Shown one piece after another: positions 9,602 through 18,869 of a stretch of DNA of 64,000 bases. The notes beneath the pieces were generated by a model. It was given only the letters and a program-made list of their open reading frames with translations. It was not told where the DNA came from and ran no database searches. The stretch spans positions 62,001-126,000 of the forward strand of contig NZ_SIJH01000002.1 in the NCBI RefSeq assembly GCF_004762095.1. Direction: 5' to 3'. The first letter of the stretch is position 1, and each line of letters starts with the position of its first letter. The position numbers were made by a program, and so were the translations under genes. The DNA comes from Tabrizicola caldifontis (GTDB lineage: Bacteria; Pseudomonadota; Alphaproteobacteria; Rhodobacterales; Rhodobacteraceae).

Positions 9602-10774
9602 TCAGAGGCCCGCCTCGGCCTCGATCTGCGCCTTCGACTTGCGCGCACGTTCCGTAGCCGATTTCAGCTGGCCGCAGGCGGCCATGATGTCCTCGCCGCG
9701 GGGGGTGCGGATCGGGCTGGCGTAACCCGCCTTGTAGATGATGTCGGCGAAGGCGTGGATACGGTTGTTCGACGACCGCCTGTAGGGCGCGCCTGGCCAT
9801 TCGTTGAACGGGATCAGGTTCACCTTGGCCGGGATCCCTTCCAGAAGCTTCACCAGCCGGTGGGCGTCTTCCTTCGAATCGTTCACCCCGTCCAGCATGA
9901 CATATTCGAAGGTGATCCGTTCGCTGTTCGACAGGCCCGGATAGGCCCTCAAGGCCTCAAGCAGCGTCACGATGTTCCAGCGCCTGTTGATCGGCACCAG
10001 CACGTCGCGGACCTCGTCAGTGGTGGCGTGCAGGCTGACCGCCAGCTGGCAGCCGATCTCGGTCGCGGTGCGGGCGATCTCCGGGACCACGCCGGATGTG
10101 GACAGCGTGATCCGCCGGCGGCCAAGCGCGATCCCTTCGCCGTCCATAACGATCTGCATCGCGTCGCGGACATTCTCGAAATTGTAGAGCGGCTCGCCCA
10201 TCCCCATCAGCACGATGTTCGAGATGAGCCGCACCTCTTCCTTCGGCGCGCCCGGCACCGGCCATTCGTCCAGATCGTCGCGCGCCATCATCACCTGGCC
10301 GACGATTTCCGCCGCGGTCAGGTTGCGCACCAGTTTCTGCGTGCCGGTATGACAGAAGGAACAGGTCAGTGTGCAGCCGACCTGGGACGAGATGCACAGC
10401 GTCCCCCGGTCGGTTTCCGGGATATAGACCACCTCGACCTCATGCCCGCCGGCAATGCGCACCAGATACTTGCGCGTGCCGTCGGCCGAGATCTTCCGCG
10501 TCACCACCTCGGGAATCTCGATGGTGAAATGCTCGGCCAGAAGCGCGCGGTAATCCTTGGCGAGGTTGGTCATCAGCGCAAATTCGCGCACGCCCCAGTG
10601 ATAGACCCACTGCCAGACCTGACCGACCCGCATCTTCGCCTGCTTTTCCGGCGTGCCGGCGGCGATCAGCGCGGCGCGCAGCGCCTCGCGCGTCAGGCCA
10701 ACGATGTTCGTCTTGCCGGTCTGGGGCAGCTTGCGCGGAATGGTGAGCACATCTTGCGTGATGGGGGCGGTCAT
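9602..10774 (-). CDS. rlmN: Dual-specificity RNA methyltransferase RlmN
   Basis: Radical-SAM enzyme that methylates C2 of A2503 in 23S rRNA and A37 of some tRNAs, supporting translational fidelity. The 4Fe-4S motif is CTLTCSFC; the SAM-binding block is [14 protein letters not shown]; the C-terminal resolving Cys is in IMAACGQL. The 390-residue length and the ISSQVGC block are typical. ATG at 10774 preceded by AAGGA. Divergence: its upstream neighbour ialB is on the same strand but ends in its own terminator, so rlmN probably has its own promoter in the roughly 70 bp between them. Confidence 0.96.
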   Translation of the reverse strand: MTAPITQDVLTIPRKLPQTGKTNIVGLTREALRAALIAAGTPEKQAKMRVGQVWQWVYHWGVREFALMTNLAKDYRALLAEHFTIEIPEVVTRKISADGTRKYLVRIAGGHEVEVVYIPETDRGTLCISSQVGCTLTCSFCHTGTQKLVRNLTAAEIVGQVMMARDDLDEWPVPGAPKEEVRLISNIVLMGMGEPLYNFENVRDAMQIVMDGEGIALGRRRITLSTSGVVPEIARTATEIGCQLAVSLHATTDEVRDVLVPINRRWNIVTLLEALRAYPGLSNSERITFEYVMLDGVNDSKEDAHRLVKLLEGIPAKVNLIPFNEWPGAPYRRSSNNRIHAFADIIYKAGYASPIRTPRGEDIMAACGQLKSATERARKSKAQIEAEAGL

Positions 10775-10845
10775 CGTGGCAGATCCTTGGGTCGGGCCTT
10801 GTCACAGGCGATCTGGGCGGTCCGGCGCATATAGGCGAGGTTCGA

Positions 10846-10875
10846 CAAAAAGAAAAGCGCCCCGCGAAGGGGCGC
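10846..10875 (-). terminator. Rho-independent terminator after ialB-like gene
   Basis: Read on the minus strand: a perfect 7 bp stem (GCGCCCC / GGGGCGC, 10857-10875) with a 5-base loop, followed immediately by TTTTCTTTTT (10847-10856). Classic intrinsic terminator placed about 20 bases after the stop of the IalB-like gene. Confidence 0.9.
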
Positions 10876-10895
10876 CTTCCGACGTGCATAGCGGC

Positions 10896-11417
10896 TTACT
10901 TGCAGCGCTGTTCGGCGTCGGTCATCGCGGCGGTGAATCCGCGCAGGCTGAAGGTGTCCTTGGTCTGGGTGCCGCGGCCCGAGCGTGCGGTCAGCACGGC
11001 CGTCGTGCCCGCCTTCATCGCGGCAAGCAACCTTGCGTCATCTTCGGCGCTGCCGGGCCAGGCCCATTCACCATCAGTGAACATCTTGTAGGACTCGCCG
11101 TCGATCGCAACCTCGACCGTCGAGCCTTTGGCAAAGGGGTAGCCCCCGGTAAAGCTGATCTCGCCCGGGCGGCCCGGACGGAAGGTCACGAACAGCAGAA
11201 TGTCACCCCGCCGCACGCTGACCGGCTGACCATCGCGCGTGTTGACCGATTCCTTGGGCTTGGAGACACCCCAGCATTCCTTCGTCGGGCTGTCCTCGGT
11301 GAAGACGTTCCAGTCGGTCATCGTGGCGACACGGTTGGTCGATTCCTGCGCAATCGCGGCATGCGCCGCAAAAGAGAACGCGGCGACTGCAAGCGCCCGG
11401 CCGAGAAGGGAAGTCAT
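10896..11417 (-). CDS. IalB-like secreted protein (invasion-associated locus B family)
   Basis: A 173-residue periplasmic or secreted protein. Residues 1 to about 23 are a Sec signal peptide ending AAHAAIAQ. The mature part has the IalB-family layout: TDWNVFTEDSPTKECWGVSKP, a beta-rich middle (ISFTGGYPF, STVEVAIDG), and a C-terminal Cys (AEQRCK), suggesting a disulphide with the Cys in KECWG. I use the ATG at 11417, preceded by GGAGG; a TTG 18 bases upstream would overlap that site. The family is widespread in alphaproteobacteria and the name comes from Bartonella; no invasion role is implied here. Monocistronic, with its own terminator. Confidence 0.85.
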   Translation of the reverse strand: MTSLLGRALAVAAFSFAAHAAIAQESTNRVATMTDWNVFTEDSPTKECWGVSKPKESVNTRDGQPVSVRRGDILLFVTFRPGRPGEISFTGGYPFAKGSTVEVAIDGESYKMFTDGEWAWPGSAEDDARLLAAMKAGTTAVLTARSGRGTQTKDTFSLRGFTAAMTDAEQRCK

Positions 11418-11584
11418 GTGTGTAGCAGCCTCCAAGCTGTCTTCGTGCCCCTGCGCGCCACCGTCTGGTGCGGCCTTTCGACTGGCGCGCGGCTCTTCTA
11501 CCCGATATTGCAGCCATAATCAAAACCGCCACGCCGCGAAAGCCCCATGGGCGGCTATTCGCGCACATGTTACGGGGAACGGAT

Positions 11585-12580
11585 ATGTCCGGCGCGCATC
11601 CGATGGTTGAACTCTGGCGCGGGGGCCTGCTGGAAAGCACACATGCTGGCCATGCGGTGATCTGGGGGCCAGGGGGCATCGAGGATGTCTGGGGCGACCC
11701 GGCGACGGTGATCTTTCCGCGGTCGTCCTGCAAGATGATCCAGGCACTGCCGCTGGTCGAGTCCGGTGCCGCCGATGCCGTCGGGCTGACCGATGCGCAT
11801 CTGGCGCTGGCCTGCGCCAGCCATCAGGGCGAGGCGCGGCATGTGAAGATGGCGGGCGACTGGCTTGCGACGCTGGGCCTGGCCGAGCCTGCCTTGCGCT
11901 GTGGCGTGCATGAACCCTATGACCGGACCGAACGGAACCGCCTGATCAAGGCCGATGAAAGCCCCTGCCAGTTGCACAACAACTGTTCCGGCAAGCATTG
12001 CGGTTTTCTGACCGTCACCCGCCATCTTGGCGCCGGGCCGGAATATGTCGAGATCGACCATCCGCTGCAGCAAGCGATCCGGCAGACCACCGAAGAGGTC
12101 ACGGCAGAGGCGGTCGCCGGCTGGGGGGTCGATGGCTGTTCGGCCCCCAATTTCGCGATGTCGGTCGCCGGGCTGGCCCGTGCGATGCAGGCCTTCGCCG
12201 CGGCCAGCGGGTCGGGCGGGGTGCGCGACCGCGCCATGCACCGGCTGGCAAGGGCCATGGCAACCTATCCGGAACTTGTCGCGGGCGAAGGGCGTGCCTG
12301 CACGGAACTGATGCGCGCCATGGACCACAAGGTGGCCATCAAGACCGGGGCCGAGGCGGTGTTCGTGGCGATCCTGCCCGAACAGAAACGCGGCATCGCA
12401 CTGAAGATCGCCGATGGCGGCACCCGCGGGGCCGAAGCGGCGATCACGGCGCTGCTGGTCCGCGCGGGGGTCTTGGACCCTGCCCATCCGGCGGCGCTGA
12501 AACGGCTGGGCGGCAGGCAGACCAACTGGCGCGGAATCGAGACCGGCCGGATTCAGGCGGCGCCCGGCTTCCCGGATTGA
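11585..12580 (+). CDS. L-asparaginase II-type (rhizobial AnsA family) protein
   Basis: 331 residues of the asparaginase family found first in rhizobia (Pfam Asparaginase_II), unrelated to the E. coli amyloid-type enzymes. Recognisable blocks are VELWRGGLLESTHAGHAV at the N-terminus, FPRSSCKMIQALPL, the NNCSGKHCGFL motif, DGCSAPNFAMSV and KTGAEAVFVAIL. The expected reaction is hydrolysis of asparagine to aspartate and ammonia. No signal peptide, so cytoplasmic. Start: ATG at 11585; an ATG 18 bases upstream is in frame and equally possible, neither with a strong ribosome-binding site. Divergent from the IalB-like gene across about 165 bp. Confidence 0.87.
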   Translation: MSGAHPMVELWRGGLLESTHAGHAVIWGPGGIEDVWGDPATVIFPRSSCKMIQALPLVESGAADAVGLTDAHLALACASHQGEARHVKMAGDWLATLGLAEPALRCGVHEPYDRTERNRLIKADESPCQLHNNCSGKHCGFLTVTRHLGAGPEYVEIDHPLQQAIRQTTEEVTAEAVAGWGVDGCSAPNFAMSVAGLARAMQAFAAASGSGGVRDRAMHRLARAMATYPELVAGEGRACTELMRAMDHKVAIKTGAEAVFVAILPEQKRGIALKIADGGTRGAEAAITALLVRAGVLDPAHPAALKRLGGRQTNWRGIETGRIQAAPGFPD

Positions 12581-12623
12581 TATCACCGATTGATTCGGAG
12601 GCCGAACCGCGTAAGCTTTTCCG

Positions 12624-12971
12624 ATGAACGCCGAAGCGCCGATCCCGTTTCCGCAGGCCGACCGGGCCCCCGATCAGGTCAGTTTCGACCGGAAGGAGCT
12701 GGGCCTGATCCTGCGGGTCTATGGCCGCATGGTGGCCGCAGGCGAATGGCGCGACTATGCCATCGCCGCGCTGCGCGACCTGGCCGTGTTCAGCATTTTC
12801 CGCCGCACAGCCGAAACCCCGCTTTACCGGATCGAGAAGCGCCCGCGCCTGCGCGCCCGTCAGGGGCAGTATGCCGTGGTCGCCCAGGACGGCCGCGTGT
12901 TGCGCCGCGGCCATGAGCTGGAGCAGGTGCTGAAGGTGCTGGAAAAGCGCCTGATCGGTCCGGTCGGCTGA
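12624..12971 (+). CDS. DUF2794 protein
   Basis: A 115-residue cytoplasmic protein of the alphaproteobacterial DUF2794 family, with the characteristic VSFDRKELGLILRVYGRMVA and FSIFRRTAETPLYRIEKRP blocks. Function unknown. It follows the asparaginase gene by 43 bp on the same strand and may share its transcript. The ATG at 12624 has no strong ribosome-binding site, fitting translational dependence on the upstream gene. Confidence 0.85.
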   Translation: MNAEAPIPFPQADRAPDQVSFDRKELGLILRVYGRMVAAGEWRDYAIAALRDLAVFSIFRRTAETPLYRIEKRPRLRARQGQYAVVAQDGRVLRRGHELEQVLKVLEKRLIGPVG

Positions 12972-13015
12972 TCGGTCCGGGGGGCAGGGTCATGGCGACC
13001 GGCTGCCCGGGGCCG

Positions 13016-13834
13016 TCACCCCGGCCGCTTGCGGGCCAGAACCGGTCCGCCGCCCGCTTCTGCAATCCGCCGAATCGCCTCGACGATCCCTTCGCAGACC
13101 ACCGACATCGTGGCGCCATTGGCATGGATCAGCACGTCCGGGTTGACCACCAACGCCACATGGCCCTTCCAGAATAGGAGATCGCCACGACGCAGTCCTT
13201 CTTGCGGGGCGAGTGGCCGGCCCATTTCCATTTGCATGTCGCTGTCGCCGGGGCAGTCGCACCCGGTCGCATGCAGCGCCACCTGCACCAGGCCGGAACA
13301 GTCGATCCCGAAGCGCGAATTTCCGCCCCACAGGTAGGGCGTCCCCAAAAGGCTTTCGGCTACCGAAACCGCATCGGGCGCCCATTGCCCGATCGGGCGC
13401 AGATGGCAGAGCGGCACAAAGCCTTGTGGTGTCTGCGCCCAGGCACCCGAAAAGGCGGTAACGGCCAGCTGCGAGCCCAGAGACAGGCTGGCCGTTTCGG
13501 GCGCCTGCACCAAGGGTTCAGTATGAAGGTGCGTGGCCGGGGCAGCCACCCAATGCGTCGGTTCCGGCCCTTCGCCGACTGCCGCGCTTTCGACCCAGCC
13601 GCAATAACCGTCGCGCCGTGACTGCACGAACAGATGCCCCTCCTCGTGGTCGATCACGGTGACGGCAGCGCCCATCAGCAGTTGCCGGTCACGCGCACCG
13701 CCGGGCTTGTCGCGCAGGTCGGCCAGCGGCACGACGATCCGGCCCGACCTGCCCTCGGTCAGGGGGGCGCTGATCCTGCCCTTGAGGCTGACATGGGCCA
13801 CGCGGCCCGAGTAGGGCGTAACGCGGCGGTCCAT
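13016..13834 (-). CDS. NlpC/P60-family cysteine peptidase with SH3 region
   Basis: A 272-residue C40-family peptidase. The first 160 or so residues contain SH3-like segments (IVVPLADLRDKPG, HLFVQSRRDGYCGWVES); the C-terminal third is NlpC/P60 with catalytic Cys in RFGIDCSGLVQ, His in GHVALVV and a third polar residue in LIHANG. Relatives cleave D-Glu-gamma-diamino-acid bonds in muropeptides. No signal peptide is visible, so it probably acts on cytoplasmic cell-wall turnover peptides. Its ATG overlaps the stop of the aminopeptidase gene (ATGA), implying translational coupling, and pairing with a leucyl aminopeptidase supports a peptide-recycling role. Confidence 0.9.
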   Translation of the reverse strand: MDRRVTPYSGRVAHVSLKGRISAPLTEGRSGRIVVPLADLRDKPGGARDRQLLMGAAVTVIDHEEGHLFVQSRRDGYCGWVESAAVGEGPEPTHWVAAPATHLHTEPLVQAPETASLSLGSQLAVTAFSGAWAQTPQGFVPLCHLRPIGQWAPDAVSVAESLLGTPYLWGGNSRFGIDCSGLVQVALHATGCDCPGDSDMQMEMGRPLAPQEGLRRGDLLFWKGHVALVVNPDVLIHANGATMSVVCEGIVEAIRRIAEAGGGPVLARKRPG

Positions 13835-15243
13835 CAGGTGGCGTCCAGACCCAGGATCTGCGGCAAGGCACCCAGGATCGCCCGCGCGCCCTGCCCGACA
13901 CCGCCCTTCGGACGGGCGGGCTGATCGGTCGGCGTGTGGCCGTAGATGTCGAAATGCAGGTAGCGCGGGCCATCGACGAAGCGGCGCAGGAACAGGGCCG
14001 CCGTGATCGAGCCTGCAAAGCCGAAGCCGGGCGCATTGTCCAGATCGGCGATAGCGGGTTCGATCACCGCGTCATAGGGGTCGTGGAACGGCATCCGCCA
14101 GACCGGGTCGAACCCCCGTGCGGCGCCCTGTTCCAGTGCCGCGGCCAGCGATGCGTCATCGGTGTAATAGGGGGCAATGTCCGGCCCCACCGCCACCCGT
14201 GCCGCGCCGGTCAGCGTGGCCATGCTGACCAGCACATCCGGCGCCTCCTCGCAGGCGAGGGCCAGCGCATCGGCCAGCACCAGGCGTCCTTCGGCGTCGG
14301 TGTCGTTCACTTCGACCGTCAGGCCCTTGCGGCTGGTCAGGATGTCCTTTGGTTTCAGGGCATTACCTGCCACCACATTCTCGACGGCAGGAATCAGGAC
14401 GCGCAGACGCAGCGGCAGGCCCAGCGCCATGATCATCTGGGCCAGCCCCAGAACCGTGGCCGCGCCGCCCATGTCCTTCTTCATCAGGTTCATGCCGTTG
14501 GACGGTTTCAGATTCAGCCCGCCCGTGTCGAAGCAGACACCCTTGCCCACCAGCGTCAGCGCAGGCCCGGCTTCGCCCCAGCGCAGGTCGATCAGCCTGG
14601 GTTCGCGCGGGCTGGCGCGGCCCACGGCATGGATCATAGGGAAATTCGCGGCCAGCAGGTCCTCGCCCACCGTGGTGGCGACAGCGGCGCCGAAACGGGC
14701 GGCCAGCGCGCGGGCGACGGCCTCGAGCTCGGCCGGGCCCATGTCCTGCGCCGGGGTGTTGATCAGATCGCGGGTCAGCGCCTCGCCCTCGGCCATGGCG
14801 ATCAGGCGGGGGGGATCAACGCCCTCCGGGCAGACCAGCAGGGCCTGCGGCGCAGGCTTGCGACCGGGGCGGTAGCGGTCGAACCGGTAGGACGAAAGCA
14901 GCCAGGCCAGCGCGGCCTCGGTCGTTTCGTCCGGCGAGAGCCGGCCTTCGATCCGCCAGCTGCCGGAGGGCAGGCCAGATACCGCCTTCGCCAGGCCGAA
15001 CCTCTGGCGTCGGCGCGCCTGTGCGGTGCCAAACCCTGCCACGGCGGCGCAGACGGACCCGTCCTCGCCCGGCAGAAGCCGAAGATCGCCCAGTCCCGCC
15101 TCGAACGCGGTCGAGGTCAGCCAGGGCGCCCAGCGGCGTCCGGCACCGTCCAGGAATGTGGGCAGTTCTTCGGGGCGCAGCACATGCAAGGTCCGGCAGG
15201 GCTCCGCGGGATCGGCAAGGGAAAAGGTCATGGCACTGGGCAT
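13834..15243 (-). CDS. Leucyl aminopeptidase family (M17) metallopeptidase
   Basis: A 469-residue M17 peptidase. The metal/active-site blocks are VGKGVCFDTGGLNLKP, MKKDMGGAA, and NTDAEGRLVLADAL. It removes N-terminal residues from peptides using two metal ions, in the cytoplasm. The first 150 residues are a divergent N-terminal domain. Start options are ATG at 15243 (MPSAMTF) or ATG at 15231 (MTFSLA); neither has a clear ribosome-binding site. Coupled by a 4-base ATGA overlap to the downstream NlpC/P60 gene, a pairing recurrent in Rhodobacteraceae to my knowledge. Confidence 0.92.
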   Translation of the reverse strand: MPSAMTFSLADPAEPCRTLHVLRPEELPTFLDGAGRRWAPWLTSTAFEAGLGDLRLLPGEDGSVCAAVAGFGTAQARRRQRFGLAKAVSGLPSGSWRIEGRLSPDETTEAALAWLLSSYRFDRYRPGRKPAPQALLVCPEGVDPPRLIAMAEGEALTRDLINTPAQDMGPAELEAVARALAARFGAAVATTVGEDLLAANFPMIHAVGRASPREPRLIDLRWGEAGPALTLVGKGVCFDTGGLNLKPSNGMNLMKKDMGGAATVLGLAQMIMALGLPLRLRVLIPAVENVVAGNALKPKDILTSRKGLTVEVNDTDAEGRLVLADALALACEEAPDVLVSMATLTGAARVAVGPDIAPYYTDDASLAAALEQGAARGFDPVWRMPFHDPYDAVIEPAIADLDNAPGFGFAGSITAALFLRRFVDGPRYLHFDIYGHTPTDQPARPKGGVGQGARAILGALPQILGLDAT

Positions 15244-15461
15244 CTGCAAGCCAGATCAAGGGGACATCGCCCCAAGTGGATGAAGCAGGCCCGGAAAATC
15301 AAGCGTGACCGCGCCCAGACCGCAGGTTTTTTCGGGGTTCGGGCAGAACCTTCCCGAAGCCCGGCGTTTCGGGATTGCCGACCCTGGCCCATCCGGACCG
15401 GATGACCGGATGCCCGAGTGTGGCAACGCTCGTCTGACAGGGGCGTGCGACATCAAGCTTC

Positions 15462-15848
15462 CTAGCCCGACTGGCCGGCGATGCCGGGCCCGGCAGGAAG
15501 CGATCTGTCGGCGATCCGCAGCAGCCTTGCCCAGACGGCTGCAAAAGCGGTTCCGTCGCCGCGTTCCAGACAGATGCAGGCATCCCCGGCGACCAGGCCA
15601 AGGCTGACCAGGCCAAGATCATCGGCCTGCCGCTTCAACCGCCGCAATTGTCGCGCCACGTCATGCAGATCCTGCGCGCGGATCTTCTCGGCGATGCCTG
15701 CCATGGTCAGCGCCAGCCCCCCCAGCGCCCGGGCCACCATCTGTTCCGCCGTCGGTGCGCCAAGGTTGCGGTAGATCGCCGCGATCGCCGCGATATCCTG
15801 ACGCACGACCTCGCGCGGCGAGAGCGTCGCAATCACACCCGTGTTCAT
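15462..15848 (-). CDS. Small conserved-looking helical protein, function unknown
   Basis: 128 residues from ATG at 15848. I do not recognise a family. The sequence is mostly alpha-helical with regularly spaced hydrophobics (REVVRQDIAAIAAIYRNLG, AEQMVARALGGLALTMAGIA, DVARQLRRLKRQADDLGLV), reminiscent of a four-helix bundle such as an HPt domain, but there is no clear phosphoacceptor His context. No signal peptide or membrane span. Divergent from the carbonic anhydrase gene across 144 bp. Codon pattern resembles its neighbours, so it is probably real. Confidence 0.6.
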   Translation of the reverse strand: MNTGVIATLSPREVVRQDIAAIAAIYRNLGAPTAEQMVARALGGLALTMAGIAEKIRAQDLHDVARQLRRLKRQADDLGLVSLGLVAGDACICLERGDGTAFAAVWARLLRIADRSLPAGPGIAGQSG

Positions 15849-15992
15849 GCCCGTTCGTCCAGCACACCACCCGAAGGTCAGCTTGCGGGGCCAGGTTGAA
15901 CAATTGGTTTCTCCCGATGACGCGAAGGCGCTTTTTGCCTCTCGAATTTTCCACAAATGCCGAATAGGGAGAGGCGAAGAAGGACGACGCCC

Positions 15993-16640
15993 ATGACCCA
16001 TTTCCGCCCCCTGCCCGCCTATCTGGTGCAGCGCTTCCATGGCTGGCGTGCCACCACCTATCAGGAAAACCGGGCCTGGTATCGCCGGCTGGCATCAGAC
16101 GGGCAGCACCCCCGGGCCATGGTGATTTCCTGTTGCGACAGCCGGGTGCATGTCACCTCGATCTTCGGCGCGGACGAGGGAGAGTTCTTCATCCATCGCA
16201 ACATCGCCAACCTGGTGCCGCCCTACAACCCGGATGGGGAATATCACGGCACCTCGGCGGCGGTGGAATATGCCGTCACCGGCCTTGGCGTCGCCCATAT
16301 CGTGGTGCTGGGCCATTCCAACTGCGGCGGGGTCAAGGGCTGCCATGACATGTGCCGGGGCCACGCGCCCGAACTGGAGGAGAAATCCAGCTTCGTCGGC
16401 CGCTGGATGGATATCCTGCGCCCCGGCTTCCAGAAGGTCGCCGGCCTGCCCGATGACGAGATCCTGCGCGCGCTGGAAAAGCAGGCCGTGCTGACCAGTC
16501 TGGAAAACCTGCTGACCTTCCCCTTCGTGCGCGCGGCGGTCGAGGACGACCGGCTGACGCTGCACGGCCTGTGGACCGACACGGGCGAGGGCGGGCTGGA
16601 ACAGTACGACCCGGTTCGCAACGGCTTCGTCCCGGTCTGA
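15993..16640 (+). CDS. Beta-class carbonic anhydrase
   Basis: A 215-residue zinc enzyme interconverting CO2 and bicarbonate. Zinc and catalytic residues are present: CCDSR (Cys47, Asp49, Arg51) and GHSNCGG (His108, Cys111). The length and the HRNIANLVPP block fit bacterial beta-carbonic anhydrases. ATG at 15993 is preceded by AAGGA at about nine bases; an earlier in-frame ATG at 15957 adds a basic, unrelated stretch. No signal peptide, so cytoplasmic. It appears monocistronic. Confidence 0.94.
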   Translation: MTHFRPLPAYLVQRFHGWRATTYQENRAWYRRLASDGQHPRAMVISCCDSRVHVTSIFGADEGEFFIHRNIANLVPPYNPDGEYHGTSAAVEYAVTGLGVAHIVVLGHSNCGGVKGCHDMCRGHAPELEEKSSFVGRWMDILRPGFQKVAGLPDDEILRALEKQAVLTSLENLLTFPFVRAAVEDDRLTLHGLWTDTGEGGLEQYDPVRNGFVPV

Positions 16641-16804
16641 ACGCGAGCTTCATGCAGGGCTTGAACAGTGGGGTTCGCACCGATTGCCCTTGTCAGAACT
16701 TTCACAAGACGTTTACCTGTCTGTTACAAACCGCCGCCAGTGAAGGAGCCGCCATGGCCCGCCGAGCGTCGGGCCGCATGTCATCCAACCTGGGAGAAAT
16801 CCGA

Positions 16805-17908
16805 ATGACCACCAAGAAGTTTCTGTGCCTGACGACCAGCCTTGCCGTGATGGTATCGGCCGGCGCCGCGACGGCGCAATCGCTGGCCGAAATCGAAGAG
16901 GCCGCCAAGAAGGAGGGCATGCTGACCACCATCGCCCTGCCGCATGACTGGTGCGGCTACGGCGGCATCATCGCCGATTTCAAGGCCAAGTATCCCGACA
17001 TCAAGGTGAACGAACTGAACCCCGACGCGGGGTCGGCCGACGAGATCGAGGCGATCAAGGCCAACAAGGACAACAAGGGCCCGCAGGCCCCCGACGTGAT
17101 CGACGTCGGCCTGGCCTTTGGTCCTTCGGCCAAGGCCGAAGGGCTGATCCAGCCCTACAAGGTGGCTGTGTGGGATTCGATCCCCGACGGCATCAAGGAT
17201 GCCGACGGCTACTGGTATGGCGCCTATTACGGCGTGATGGGCTTTGCCGTGAACAAGGATCTGGTCGAGAACGTGCCGCAGGACTGGGCCGACCTTCTGA
17301 AGCCGGAATATGCCGGGATGGTGGCGCTGGCCGGTGACCCGCGTGCCTCGAACCAGGCGATCCTGGCGGTTCTGGCGGCCGGCATGTCCACCGGTGCCGC
17401 GCCGGGTGAAGAGGCCGGCAAGGCCGGTCTGGAATTCTTCAAGCAGCTGAATGACGCGGGCAACTTCGTTCCCGTCATCGGCAAGGCCGGCACCCTGGCC
17501 CAAGGCACCACGCCGATCGTCATCGCCTGGGACTACAACGGCCTTTCCTGGGGCAACACACTGGCCGGCAACCCCCCGGTTGAGGTGGTGATCCCGAAGT
17601 CGGCCGCGCTGGCCGGCGTCTATGTCCAGGCGATCAGCGCCTATGCCCCGCAGCCCAATGCCGCGAAGCTGTGGATGGAACACATCTTCTCGGACGAAGG
17701 CCAGCTTGGTTACATCAAGGGCGGCTGCCAGACCGCGCGCTTCAACGAACTGGTCGCGGCCGGCAAGGTTCCGCAGGAAGTCCTGGACGCGATGCCCCCG
17801 GCGGACGCCTACAAGGACGCCTACTTCCCGACGCTGGAGGAGGTGGATGCCAACAAGGCGGTGGTGACCGGCGGCTGGGATGCCGTGGTTGGCGCGAACG
17901 TCGAGTGA
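16805..17908 (+). CDS. ABC importer substrate-binding protein (substrate unknown)
   Basis: A 367-residue periplasmic binding protein of the iron/polyamine-type extracellular solute-binding superfamily. Residues 1 to about 24 are a signal peptide (SLAVMVSAGAATAQ). The mature chain opens LAEIEEAAKKEGMLTTIALP, and shows the ADGYWYGAYYGVMGFAVNKD hinge-region block. Two Cys (in HDWCGYGG and KGGCQTAR) could form a disulphide. I chose the ATG at 16805, preceded by GGGAG; an ATG at 16754 would bury the signal peptide behind 17 extra residues. First gene of a four-gene importer; a strong hairpin follows its stop. Substrate cannot be told from the sequence. Confidence 0.88.
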   Translation: MTTKKFLCLTTSLAVMVSAGAATAQSLAEIEEAAKKEGMLTTIALPHDWCGYGGIIADFKAKYPDIKVNELNPDAGSADEIEAIKANKDNKGPQAPDVIDVGLAFGPSAKAEGLIQPYKVAVWDSIPDGIKDADGYWYGAYYGVMGFAVNKDLVENVPQDWADLLKPEYAGMVALAGDPRASNQAILAVLAAGMSTGAAPGEEAGKAGLEFFKQLNDAGNFVPVIGKAGTLAQGTTPIVIAWDYNGLSWGNTLAGNPPVEVVIPKSAALAGVYVQAISAYAPQPNAAKLWMEHIFSDEGQLGYIKGGCQTARFNELVAAGKVPQEVLDAMPPADAYKDAYFPTLEEVDANKAVVTGGWDAVVGANVE

Positions 17909-17921
17909 TCTGACATGACCC

Positions 17922-17952
17922 GGCCCGCCCCGGCACGACTCCGGGGCGGGCC
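17922..17952 (+). promoter_or_regulatory. Strong intercistronic hairpin after binding-protein gene
   Basis: A perfect 12 bp stem, GGCCCGCCCCGG (17922-17933) paired with CCGGGGCGGGCC (17941-17952), with a 7-base loop, 13 bases after the stop of the binding-protein gene. There is no T tract, so it is more likely an mRNA-stabilising or partial-attenuation structure that lets the binding protein accumulate above the permeases. Confidence 0.8.
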
Positions 17953-17993
17953 ACTCAGGCGGCCGGCAGAGCTGCCACGCAGCAGGGGGACCA

Positions 17994-18869
17994 ATGGCTG
18001 AGGGACCGATCCGGCGCGCCGCACGCAGGCTGCCGCTAGAATGGCTGGGCATTCTGCCCTTTGCGGTTTTTGCCGTTCTCTTCCTGATCCTGCCCACCCT
18101 GCGCATCGTGACCGGGGCCTTCCAGGATGCGTCCGGCACCTTCACGCTACAGAACCTGATCGACCTGAACACGCCGTCGATCCGCAACGCCTACTGGACC
18201 TCGATCAGGCTCAGCCTGATCACCGCGGCGCTGGGCTGTGCGGTGGGCTTTGCGATGTCGGCGGCGGTGGTCTTCGGCGGGCTTCCCCGCGGCTTGCGTT
18301 CGCCGCTTCTCACCTTCTCGGGCGTCGCCTCGAACTTCGCCGGCGTGCCGCTGGCCTTTGCCTTCATCGCCACGCTGGGCCCCGCCGGGCTGATCACCGT
18401 CTGGCTGCGCACCGAGTTCGGCATCAACCTGCGCGCCATGGGGTTCAACCTTCTGTCCTTCTGGGGGCTGGTGGTCACCTACCTCTTCTTCCAGATCCCG
18501 CTGATGATCCTGATCATCACCCCGGCGCTGGACGGGCTCAAGCGCGAATGGCGCGAGGCCGCCGAGGTTCTGGGCGCGACGCGGGCGCAATACTGGCGCA
18601 TGGTTGCGCTGCCGATCCTGTTCCCATCGCTTCTGGGCACCTTTGCCCTTCTGTTCGCCAACGCCTTCGGTGCGGTCGCCACCGCCTTTGCGCTGACAGG
18701 CCCGCAACTGAACATCGTGCCGATCAAGCTGTTCGCGCAGATCAGGGGCGACGTGCTGGGCAACCCGAACCTCGGCTTTGCGCTGGCCTTCGGCATGATC
18801 GTCATCACCGTGATCGCCAACACGCTGTACATCTGGCTGCGCGTCCGGTCCGAAAGGTGGCTGAAATGA
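17994..18869 (+). CDS. ABC importer permease 1
   Basis: A 291-residue inner-membrane permease with six or so hydrophobic segments. The cytoplasmic coupling motif is EWREAAEVLGATRAQYWRMV (about residues 182-201), which docks on the ATPase. Family resemblance is to PotB/AfuB-type permeases. ATG at 17994 preceded by GGGGGA. Its stop overlaps the start of permease 2 (ATGA at 18866), so the pair is translationally coupled. Confidence 0.92.
   Translation: MAEGPIRRAARRLPLEWLGILPFAVFAVLFLILPTLRIVTGAFQDASGTFTLQNLIDLNTPSIRNAYWTSIRLSLITAALGCAVGFAMSAAVVFGGLPRGLRSPLLTFSGVASNFAGVPLAFAFIATLGPAGLITVWLRTEFGINLRAMGFNLLSFWGLVVTYLFFQIPLMILIITPALDGLKREWREAAEVLGATRAQYWRMVALPILFPSLLGTFALLFANAFGAVATAFALTGPQLNIVPIKLFAQIRGDVLGNPNLGFALAFGMIVITVIANTLYIWLRVRSERWLK

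Noticed and set aside
15305-15345. A rho-independent terminator around the T run at about 15327-15332
   Set aside because: No stem precedes the T run on the plus strand, and on the minus strand the run is A.
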